From: VGJJ01 sp964480705
Lineage (GTDB): Archaea; Iainarchaeota; Iainarchaeia; Iainarchaeales; VGJJ01
NCBI GenBank assembly: GCA_964480705.1
Contig: CAYZPC010000014.1
Span: 1 to 21,476, forward strand
Direction of reading: 5' to 3'
Length of the DNA: 21,476 bases
Below the pieces are notes generated by a model. That model did no database searches, was not told where the DNA came from, and worked only from the letters and a program-made list of their open reading frames with translations. The translations under genes and the position numbers were made by a program. Position 1 is the stretch's first letter, and every line of letters starts with the position of its first letter. Below, one piece after another: positions 16,147-21,476 of this stretch.

Positions 16147-16961
16147 AAACGATTAACGTTTTTTTGACAGTGTTGATGGGAGTTATCCTTCTAGGAGGGT
16201 GTGTGCAACCCTCGAGTGAAAACAAAACAAGCGAACAGGGGAAGGGAGATTGGTTAATTGAAGAGTTTGCGGTGAAGAACAATGTTACGCGGGAAGAAGC
16301 CCAAACATTTTTTGACGAAAAATATGGTGTTAAGGAGTGGGGGGGTGTGGTGAAAAACCTGCCCGCGCGAACAAGCACATTTGATGAAGAAAAAAAAATA
16401 TGGAATGGGGGAAATGGAGAGGGCATTCTGGCCATTGCTTGGGAGAATGTCGTGCAACCGGATTTTTATGAAACGTTTGAAACTACTGGAAAAAAAGTTT
16501 GGGTAGAAGCAAGCGGGGAAAAAAAGAGTGCGATTGGAGTATTTAGCACACCCGCGGACCAGGAAGCAACCCTCAAAGAAGGAAGCAGGGATTTTGAAAC
16601 ACACCTACTGGTGGGAAGCGCGTGGGGAGCGACAATGTATCAGGGAATAGGATTGTATGCAGAGGTTAACCCGCAGGCGCCAATTGAAATTGAGATAACG
16701 GAGAACGAATTTTTGCTCGGGCCCACCTTCCCAGTGTTTGATGCAAACTGGGTGCAACGCGTGCGCGTGAGCGGAGTCATTACGGGAAAAATAGAGGCGG
16801 GAACATATGTCATTACCGTAAAGACGGGAAATCCAAGGTATGAAAAACAAGTGGAATGGTATGGGGCACACCCTAGCGAGTATGTGAATGGGGAAAGTGT
16901 GCTAGTGGACGCAAGGGGATTAGCAACACTAACATTACATGTGCCAAAAACAATTGAATAA
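16143..16961 (+). CDS. Lipoprotein, homologue of the TM-anchored protein at 13320
   Basis: A 272-aa protein. The N-terminus M-K-T-I-N-V-F-L-T-V-L-M-G-V-I-L ends in a lipobox L-G-G-C (Cys 20), so it should be a membrane-attached, extracytoplasmic lipoprotein. A short charged linker and helical segment (about 35-70) are followed by V-Q-P-D-F-Y-E-T-F (about 104-112), S-A-W-G-A-T-M-Y-Q-G and F-L-L-G-P-T-F-P-V-F. These motifs are shared, in order, with the protein encoded at 13320-14147. Here the anchor is a lipid and there a TM helix. The ATGA overlap with the LamG gene implies co-translation and a joint role. I do not recognise a characterised family; a beta-rich binding domain is likely. Confidence 0.82.
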   Translation: MKTINVFLTVLMGVILLGGCVQPSSENKTSEQGKGDWLIEEFAVKNNVTREEAQTFFDEKYGVKEWGGVVKNLPARTSTFDEEKKIWNGGNGEGILAIAWENVVQPDFYETFETTGKKVWVEASGEKKSAIGVFSTPADQEATLKEGSRDFETHLLVGSAWGATMYQGIGLYAEVNPQAPIEIEITENEFLLGPTFPVFDANWVQRVRVSGVITGKIEAGTYVITVKTGNPRYEKQVEWYGAHPSEYVNGESVLVDARGLATLTLHVPKTIE

Positions 16962-17012
16962 TAAAACGCGGAAAAGGAAACCCAAATAAAGAGAAGGGAA
17001 CAGGAATGGGGA

Positions 17013-17573
17013 ATGAGCCCCAAAACAAAACAAGAAATAAGTGTAATACGGTTAAGCGAACGAGCGTACCGCGACTTGAGAATAACCACGCACTGTTGTT
17101 TAGTCACGCGCGCATTTGGAGGAAAAAGAATTTTTTTAGACAGCGAAGTGGACGCGGGAATAGGGAAGACGGTGGAAAATATCAACCGAGAATTTGGGGG
17201 AGACTTCCGAGTAGAGTATGAGAAGAACTTGTACGGAAAAATAAAGCAACTGAAAAAAGAAGGAAATGTGATTGTGCACCTCACGATGTATGGGCAAGCG
17301 CCGGTAAATACGGTAATGACCAAACTAAAGAAGGCCAAAAAAGTGACCATTGTGATTGGTTCGGAAAAAGTTCCGGGAGATGTTTACCACACCGCGGATT
17401 ACAACATAAGCATCACGCGGCAGCCGCATAGCGAAGTGGCTTCGCTGGCGGTGTTTATGCATCGCTTGAACGAGGGAAAAGAAGAAAAGATGGAATTTGA
17501 GGGGGCGAAGAAAAAAGTAGTTCCCATGGAGCACGGAAAACGCGTTGAACGCGTGAATGGTTTAAATGGCTAA
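17013..17573 (+). CDS. trm56: tRNA (cytidine(56)-2'-O)-methyltransferase
   Basis: A 186-aa SPOUT-class enzyme that 2'-O-methylates cytidine 56 in the T-loop of archaeal tRNAs using S-adenosylmethionine. Diagnostic segments are V-I-R-L-S-E-R-x-x-R-D-L-R-I-T-T-H-C near the N-terminus, H-L-T-M-Y-G at about 90-95, and the knot region V-I-G-S-E-K-V-P-G-D-V-Y-H-T-A-D-Y-N and R-Q-P-H-S-E-V-A-S-L-A-V-F. Length is normal for the family. CAAATAAAG, centred 26 nt upstream, fits a leaderless promoter. The TAA stop shares its last A with the next gene's ATG, linking it to transcription factor E, a grouping seen in other archaea. Confidence 0.93.
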   Translation: MSPKTKQEISVIRLSERAYRDLRITTHCCLVTRAFGGKRIFLDSEVDAGIGKTVENINREFGGDFRVEYEKNLYGKIKQLKKEGNVIVHLTMYGQAPVNTVMTKLKKAKKVTIVIGSEKVPGDVYHTADYNISITRQPHSEVASLAVFMHRLNEGKEEKMEFEGAKKKVVPMEHGKRVERVNGLNG

Positions 17574-18130
17574 TGAAGCGTAAGAGGTGTATGCCGACAC
17601 CTGCTTCTATATTGGACTACAAAATTACCAAAGAATTCCTCCAAAATGTAGGGGGAGAAGAAGCCGTGGATGTCGTGCGAATCTGCTTGGAAAATAATGG
17701 AAAATGTTTGGACCAAGACATTGAAGAGCGGATGAAAACAAAAAAAATTACTGAAATTAGAAGCATACTTAACCGCCTGCACTATCGCGGAATTGCATGT
17801 TACAACAAAACCAAAAATAAAAATTCAGGATGGTACACGTATACGTGGGAAATCAAAGAACGACGAATTGTGGAATTAATTTTGGAACAGCAAGCTGAAC
17901 AATTGCAGAAGCTGGAACAGAAAGCAAAGTTTGATGGCGCGCATGAAATTTTTGTGTGTAAAAAAGGATGTGAAGACACGGCGTTTGAGATTGCCGCACA
18001 GTATGAATTTCGCTGCCCGGAATGCGGGGAAATGATGAATCCCGTGGATGGAAAGAAGAGACAGAAAGAGATTCAAGGACAGATTAAGGAAATAACAGAG
18101 GAGTTGAAACAATTAGAAAAGACAGTTTAA
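17573..18130 (+). CDS. tfe: Transcription factor E, alpha subunit
   Basis: A 185-aa basal transcription factor, homologue of eukaryotic TFIIE-alpha. It helps archaeal RNA polymerase open the promoter. An extended winged helix (about residues 10-95, with G-G-E-E-A-V-D-V-V-R and E-I-R-S-I-L-N-R-L) and a helical linker lead to a zinc ribbon (about 125-150). The ribbon is V-C-K-K-G-C...C-P-E-C-G, so the first knuckle is C-x3-C and not C-x2-C. A C-terminal coiled-coil helix follows. The ATG at 17573 overlaps the trm56 stop by one base. A second ATG at 17591 directly follows GAGGTG and may be used instead. Confidence 0.93.
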   Translation: MKRKRCMPTPASILDYKITKEFLQNVGGEEAVDVVRICLENNGKCLDQDIEERMKTKKITEIRSILNRLHYRGIACYNKTKNKNSGWYTYTWEIKERRIVELILEQQAEQLQKLEQKAKFDGAHEIFVCKKGCEDTAFEIAAQYEFRCPECGEMMNPVDGKKRQKEIQGQIKEITEELKQLEKTV

Positions 18131-18138
18131 CGCACAAA

Positions 18139-18178
18139 CTTGGACAAGGCACTTTTATTATAAGGTGATTGTTCCAAG
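18139..18178 (+). other. Long imperfect stem-loop between tfe and initiator tRNA
   Basis: CTTGGACAA (18139-18147) pairs with TTGTTCCAAG (18169-18178) with one bulged A. Inside it CACTT (18150-18154) pairs with AGGTG (18163-18167). It begins 8 nt after the tfe stop and may be a terminator or a structured 3' end. Confidence 0.45.
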
Positions 18179-18240
18179 AGTTAATCTGCCTAAAAATAAG
18201 GAAAGAAAGGCAAATAATAAGTAATTAATTAACGTGAAAT

Positions 18241-18315
18241 AGCGGGGCGGGGCAGCCTGGAGTGCCCGTCGGGCTCATAACCCGAAGATCGAAGGTTCAA
18301 ATCCTTCCCCCGCTA
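18241..18315 (+). tRNA. Initiator tRNA-Met (anticodon CAU)
   Basis: The acceptor stem AGCGGGG pairs with CCCCGCT, giving the A1:U72 pair of archaeal initiators, with discriminator A. The anticodon stem TCGGG/CCCGA supplies the three G-C pairs that mark initiator tRNAs and encloses loop CTCATAA (anticodon CAU). The T-arm is GAAGG-TTCAAAT-CCTTC. No intron and no encoded CCA. A T5 run at 18331 and T6 run at 18368 probably end the transcript. Confidence 0.96.
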
Positions 18316-18330
18316 CTCATTATTTTACTC

Positions 18331-18373
18331 TTTTTCTAACCTGAATGAAAGCCTGAAAAAAGGCCTCTTTTTT
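18331..18373 (+). terminator. T-rich terminator region after initiator tRNA
   Basis: T5 at 18331-18335, then GCCT/AGGC (18351-18354 and 18361-18364) as a weak 4-bp stem, then T6 at 18368-18373. It is located 16 to 58 nt after the tRNA. Confidence 0.4.
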
Positions 18374-18559
18374 GTGACTCATTGTTCAACTTTTCAAGTT
18401 TTTGGCCAATTTTTTGGAAATTTTGTATCTCATTTAGCATTTTTTTCATACAAACACCCCATTTTTTAACAATCTGCTGTTTTTGATTTGATGTTATAAT
18501 TTTTATCAACTCTCACTGAGTAAATTTCACTATTTTTTATTGATTTTATTAACGTTCTT
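18374..18559. other. AT-rich non-coding stretch
   Basis: No gene, tRNA or convincing structure is visible between the tRNA terminator region and the operator array. It is rich in T-runs and may simply be upstream sequence of the winged-helix gene. Confidence 0.5.
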
Positions 18560-18658
18560 AGTAATTACTGTAAAGATTAAACAAAATTATTTCATTTTGG
18601 TAATTACTAGTAATTACCATAAGGTTTTTAAGTAATTACTATCATTACTATCATTACC
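18560..18658 (+). promoter_or_regulatory. Operator array and promoter of the winged-helix gene
   Basis: It contains the palindrome AGTAATTACT (18560-18569), a perfect 20-bp palindrome GGTAATTACTAGTAATTACC (18599-18618), TTTTTAAG as TATA box (18625-18632), a second AGTAATTACT (18631-18640), and direct repeats ATCATTACT (18641-18649) and ATCATTACC (18650-18658) running into the ATG. Half-sites flank and overlap the core promoter, as expected for repression by the gene's own DNA-binding product. Confidence 0.65.
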
Positions 18659-19144
18659 ATGATAAAACTGATCTTGAGAAGAGTGTTCAAGAGCCTTAGA
18701 ACCATCCAAGAGTGGGCGGAAGACGGCACAATGAGTGAGAGCACTAATCAAGAACGAGTAATTAACCAAATTTCGAAAAGTAACAAAAACGTTAACACTT
18801 TGACACAAATGAGTGTGCCTCAATATAAGGTCATTAATGTGTGGAACTATTTGAAGTTCAAAGAGGGTAGTCAGGCGCACCACATTACCAAAGTGTTAGA
18901 CTTTGAAGAGTGGATTACGATGGAAGAGATATTGCGTCGCGTGAATGAGTTATTTGGTGTGCAATATCAGAATGAACGCAGCCTATACCCTTATTTGAAG
19001 ACATTGGTGGATGCGGGGTTGCTGGAAGCCAGTATGTTAGGCGGCAAAATGAGATGGAGAAAGAAGAACTTGATGCAGACCATTAACTTAATGGCTGAAG
19101 AAATAGAAAATGAAGCGGTTGTGCCTTCACAACCCCTTCAATGA
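18659..19144 (+). CDS. Putative winged-helix DNA-binding protein
   Basis: A 161-aa protein of no family I can name. A basic or amphipathic N-terminus (1-60) is followed by a region that reads as a winged helix (about 80-142): W-I-T-M-E-E-I-L-R-R-V-N, then E-R-S-L-Y-P-Y-L-K-T-L-V-D-A-G-L-L-E as recognition helix and strand, then a basic G-G-K-M-R-W-R-K-K wing. An acidic C-terminal helix ends it. The ATG at 18659 is chosen because TTTTTAAG lies about 30 nt upstream; an ATG at 18731 has no promoter-like box. The dense ATTAC[CT] half-sites directly upstream suggest that it regulates itself. The last 18 bp overlap, tail to tail, the gene on the other strand. Confidence 0.75.
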   Translation: MIKLILRRVFKSLRTIQEWAEDGTMSESTNQERVINQISKSNKNVNTLTQMSVPQYKVINVWNYLKFKEGSQAHHITKVLDFEEWITMEEILRRVNELFGVQYQNERSLYPYLKTLVDAGLLEASMLGGKMRWRKKNLMQTINLMAEEIENEAVVPSQPLQ

Positions 19145-19735
19145 CTTCACTTTTTCATGGAAATCAATTAATTTCAGTGATTTTTGGTGATGGGACTTGA
19201 ACCAATCGCTAGAAATGATGGAATTAACTTCATTCAAAACTCGCGATTTATGGCTTTCCTCGGGCGTTTCGCCGAGTTTATGCTTGTCCAAGATTGTGCT
19301 CACTTCATCAGTAATCTTCGTAGGATAGCGCTCATTTGCCGTTATGTACGTGCGATCAACCCAGTCTTCGAGGGCTGAAACAAGCTTGGAATCATCAACT
19401 TCCTTCTCATCCATGTAATATACTGCTTTCCAATCCCCTTTAGCACGCCAATTGTGGGTGGGATTCTGACCCGTTGTAAAAAATTGTTTGATCTTGGGAA
19501 AAGCAGAAGGGTGAATAATTACTGCATTCTTTCCAGGTCGAACGTAAGGAGTACCCGATAAGACCCCTTTTCGGTGGTAATGATAGACTTTACCATTCGA
19601 TTTAGTGACATTTTGAGTATACCCATAGATTGCTCGAAAGAGCTTCTGATAGGTATACGTTGAATGTTTGATACTATCAGGTAAGATGAACTTGTATTGA
19701 ATGTAATATGCATTAGCCACTATACCACCCCCCAT
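19127..19735 (-). CDS. Conserved-looking protein of unknown function
   Basis: A 202-aa soluble protein with no signal peptide or TM helix. I do not recognise it. The N-terminal part is rich in Tyr and basic residues (Y-Q-K-L-F-R-A-I-Y-G-Y-T-Q, G-K-V-Y-H-Y-H-R-K-G-V-L, about 29-60). Then come V-R-P-G-K-N-A-V-I-I-H-P, N-W-R-A-K-G-D-W-K-A-V-Y-Y-M (about 97-110) and a charged helical C-terminus. The many Tyr/His/Lys residues around 30-110 suggest nucleic-acid or nucleotide contact, but that is a guess. ATTTTTAC centred about 26 nt before the ATG, or TCTATAAATAG about 75 nt before it, could be the promoter. Its 3' end overlaps the winged-helix gene. Confidence 0.75.
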   Translation of the reverse strand: MGGGIVANAYYIQYKFILPDSIKHSTYTYQKLFRAIYGYTQNVTKSNGKVYHYHRKGVLSGTPYVRPGKNAVIIHPSAFPKIKQFFTTGQNPTHNWRAKGDWKAVYYMDEKEVDDSKLVSALEDWVDRTYITANERYPTKITDEVSTILDKHKLGETPEESHKSRVLNEVNSIISSDWFKSHHQKSLKLIDFHEKVKSLKGL

Positions 19736-19837
19736 ACTTCCAGTATTGGTTTGTAAAAATTATTTGTAAAATGTAATTGCTTATGTTGCGTTATAAGACA
19801 TAAAGACTATTTATAGATTTGGATTAGACGGTTGCCT

Positions 19838-19849
19838 AAAAAAAATAAA
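19838..19849 (-). terminator. Oligo-T terminator after PRC-barrel gene
   Basis: On the minus strand TTTATTTTTTTT begins about 8 nt after the PRC-barrel stop, a typical archaeal T-run terminator. Confidence 0.6.
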
Positions 19850-19856
19850 TTGCCTG

Positions 19857-20180
19857 CTATCGGCGTCGAGTATACGGCTGATAGCTAGGGCGGCGTAAAG
19901 CAGTAGTAGGCTGTTCTTCAGGCTCCTCAACAGGTGTAGGGCGAGAGCGGGTTCCAACCAACAAAATGTCTTTCGCGGAAAGAACGTTTTGGTAGGGGAT
20001 GCTCTTCTCTGAAATAATCTTTCGAGCTTCCTGCTTCGTTCGAACTTTCAATGGTTCGGTGGTCATGGTTTCAATTTTTCCTTTTTCAAGGTTGATAACC
20101 AAATCGAAAATTTTACCTTTGTATTCTGCGTTGTCTGTATAGATGTCCATTCCAAATAGCTTTGATAGGCGTACCGTCAT
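19857..20180 (-). CDS. PRC-barrel domain protein
   Basis: A 107-aa cytoplasmic protein. Residues 1-75 form a PRC-barrel: R-L-S-K-L-F-G-M-D-I-Y-T-D, then Y-K-G-K-I-F-D-L-V-I-N-L-E-K-G-K-I and I-P-Y-Q-N-V-L-S-A-K-D-I-L-L-V. A Pro/Glu-rich linker and a basic tail R-R-P-S-Y-Q-P-Y-T-R-R-R follow. In haloarchaea small PRC-barrel proteins (CdpB1, CdpB2) work with SepF at the division site, so a similar scaffold role is possible but not shown. GGGGGATT about 7 nt before the ATG is a plausible ribosome-binding site. A strong TATA box (ATTTATATAC) lies about 58 nt upstream, so this gene, unlike most here, seems to have a leader. Confidence 0.9.
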   Translation of the reverse strand: MTVRLSKLFGMDIYTDNAEYKGKIFDLVINLEKGKIETMTTEPLKVRTKQEARKIISEKSIPYQNVLSAKDILLVGTRSRPTPVEEPEEQPTTALRRPSYQPYTRRR

Positions 20181-20232
20181 AATTAATCCCCCTTGAATTT
20201 CTCAAGAAATCAAGTGCAACATAGAACCCGAA

Positions 20233-20246
20233 TTTCGTATATAAAT
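20233..20246 (-). promoter_or_regulatory. TATA box of the PRC-barrel gene
   Basis: AGATTTATATACG on the minus strand is a near-consensus archaeal TATA box, predicting a transcription start near 20212 and a leader of about 30 nt carrying GGGGGATT. Confidence 0.6.
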
Positions 20247-20568
20247 CTTGTGCAAATGTTCGAGTAAAATAGGCATTAACCATGCAATAAACAATATGGG
20301 AAGAGTGGGGAGCGGTATTTTTACTTCAATTTTTAAAAAATACCAAAAATTTTAGCGCGCGTTATAGAATTATCCCATTATTAGTGGAAGTGAGGGGGGT
20401 CAGGTTGTTAATTTTGAAATAAGCGAAAACAAAACACAAATTATGTATAATATTAATACATAACTTTCAATTTATTGGTTGATTAATAAAAATTATTTTT
20501 TTTAACAAACACCATTTACATTTTTTTCATTTATCATTTGATATTAATTTCCTATTTTTTGACTTATT
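20247..20568. other. AT-rich intergenic region with inverted repeats
   Basis: No gene is visible. It holds a hairpin GGTATTTTT/AAAAATACC (20314-20322 and 20336-20344) and an inverted repeat TTATGTAT, 7-nt spacer, ATACATAA (20441-20463). The rest is T-rich on the plus strand. It lies between the PRC-barrel promoter and the 3' end of xerA. Confidence 0.5.
20441..20463. repeat. Perfect inverted repeat, 8-bp arms
   Basis: TTATGTAT and ATACATAA flank AATATTA. It is located 106 nt past the xerA stop. It could be a protein-binding site; a dif site was considered but the arm and spacer pattern does not fit well. Confidence 0.4.
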
Positions 20569-21441
20569 TCACATGTTGTCCAGGGGGCTCTGTACTTTTC
20601 TCAATTCTTCTTTGCTCACGTGAGTGTAGATGGATGTTGTACTCAAATTTGCATGTCCTAACAAAATTTGAATTTTGCGAATATTTTCCCCACTCTCCAA
20701 CAGATGGGTGGCAAAACTATGTCTCAACACATGCGGGGTGACTCGCTTGTTTATTCCGGATTCTTTTGCCGCGTGACGAATGATTCGCTCCACGGTGTCG
20801 GTAGATATTTTTTTTCCATTTTTTTTACTAAATAAATATTCACTCTGCACTTTTTTTCGATTCAAATATTTTTTAATAAACGTAATCCATTTTTGCGACA
20901 ACACGACTACACGATCTTTGTTTCCTTTTCCACTTTTTACATTTGCTGTCGCATTTTCAAAATCTAATTCATTCACACGCATGTTAACTGCTTCACTGAC
21001 TCGAACACCTGTGGAGTAAATGAATTGCAGCAGCAGTCGATTTCTCCCGGGTTTCGTATTCTTAAAAATGTCTTTCAACTCATTTACCGTTAGTACCGAA
21101 GGCAATTTCTTTGCTTTTTTTGGAATTTTGATATCATCAATAATTTTTTTTCCAATATGCTGCTGAAAGAAAAATTTCAGCGCGGAATGCATAAGTGAAA
21201 GCGTCGCGTTGGAAACATTTTTTTCGCGCGCTCGTGCCAAAAACCCCACAATATCCTGCTTATCCATTTCTTGCGGCATTTTTGGAGTTTCTTCCAACAA
21301 TTTCTGAACATAAACCAAATACATTTTGATGGTCCGCGGAGAATAGCCCGTCACTAAAAGCTCCTGTTTGAATTGCGTCAAAATCTTTTCATGCTGAGCA
21401 CGAAACGCATGTCCTTGTGCAGGTAAAACAGCCTCATCCAT
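20569..21441 (-). CDS. xerA: Tyrosine recombinase XerA
   Basis: A 290-aa site-specific recombinase that resolves chromosome dimers at dif in archaea. An N-terminal SAM-like core-binding domain (about 18-95, T-G-Y-S-P-R-T-I-K-M-Y) is followed by the catalytic domain with every active-site residue: Arg in S-T-G-V-R-V-S-E, Lys in G-K-G-N-K-D-R, H-x-x-R in H-V-L-R-H-S-F-A-T-H, His in L-L-G-H-A, and the nucleophile Tyr in S-I-Y-T-H-V. The length and the lack of mobile-element genes around it favour the housekeeping XerA over a phage integrase. The ATG at 21439-21441 is the first in frame. Only 35 bases of upstream sequence are available. Confidence 0.93.
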   Translation of the reverse strand: MDEAVLPAQGHAFRAQHEKILTQFKQELLVTGYSPRTIKMYLVYVQKLLEETPKMPQEMDKQDIVGFLARAREKNVSNATLSLMHSALKFFFQQHIGKKIIDDIKIPKKAKKLPSVLTVNELKDIFKNTKPGRNRLLLQFIYSTGVRVSEAVNMRVNELDFENATANVKSGKGNKDRVVVLSQKWITFIKKYLNRKKVQSEYLFSKKNGKKISTDTVERIIRHAAKESGINKRVTPHVLRHSFATHLLESGENIRKIQILLGHANLSTTSIYTHVSKEELRKVQSPLDNM

Positions 21442-21476
21442 GCCCGCGTGTTTTGTTTCAACACTATTTGCAATGA

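Noticed and set aside
16640..17350. 236-aa minus-strand open frame
   Set aside because: It is antisense to the lipoprotein and trm56, with low-complexity hydrophobic content from the opposite strand.
18338..18358. Box C/D small RNA (two CTGA boxes and ATGAA)
   Set aside because: The boxes are too close together and there is no upstream C box or guide-length spacer.
20441..20489. dif site for XerA
   Set aside because: Known dif sites have 11-bp arms with inner ATAA and TTAT around a 6-bp spacer. Here the only such arrangement has an 8-bp spacer, and the perfect repeat has the arms in the opposite orientation.
20569..21441. Integrase of a mobile element
   Set aside because: There is no nearby tRNA disruption, att repeat, capsid or plasmid gene; length and sequence fit chromosomal XerA.

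Overview
The window is archaeal. The evidence is a transcription factor E gene, an archaeal SPOUT tRNA methyltransferase (Trm56), an initiator tRNA with the archaeal A1:U72 pair, tRNA genes without encoded CCA, an archaeal-type XerA recombinase, a PRC-barrel protein, and TATA-like boxes 24-30 nt ahead of many start codons (leaderless-type promoters). The compact, overlapping genes and the large exoproteins of poorly known families would fit a DPANN lineage such as Diapherotrites, but that placement is an impression and not a demonstrated result. A run of 100 N (1311-1410) shows that this is scaffolded, probably metagenomic, sequence.

Region 1 (1-4911, minus strand) holds a MacB/LolCDE-like ABC export or envelope system. 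It has a LolD-type ATPase, a C-terminally anchored secreted beta-sandwich protein (COG1361 S-layer-like), and two paralogous FtsX/MacB permeases separated by the assembly gap. A small PspC membrane protein lies upstream, and a stomatin/SPFH gene (5024-5782, plus) diverges from it. The group looks like envelope homeostasis.

Region 2 (5783-6250) has two tandem tRNA-Lys genes (CUU and UUU, minus strand) among several strong hairpins, including one bacterial-style hairpin plus U-tract after tRNA-Lys(UUU).

Region 3 (6251-16961) is the most unusual part. Two divergent units start from a 103-bp region. The minus unit encodes a TM-anchored protein and then a giant secreted protein of about 2338 aa with ten tandem FG-GAP-like repeats bearing calcium-loop motifs. 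The plus unit encodes a secreted LamG-containing protein and then a lipoprotein. The TM-anchored protein and the lipoprotein are diverged homologues (shared QP[DE]FY..F and [FI]LGPTFP.F motifs), and the two exoproteins may share a C-terminal domain. The locus therefore looks like a duplicated and diverged pairing of an exoprotein with a membrane-anchored partner. I know of no described function for it.

Region 4 (16962-18315, plus) is an information-processing cluster: trm56, tfe (overlapping by one base), a long stem-loop, and initiator tRNA-Met.

Region 5 (18316-21476) is AT-rich. It has a small winged-helix protein behind a dense array of ATTAC[CT] half-sites and palindromes (probable autoregulation), a convergent overlapping gene of unknown function, a PRC-barrel protein, a 388-bp intergenic region with inverted repeats, and xerA.
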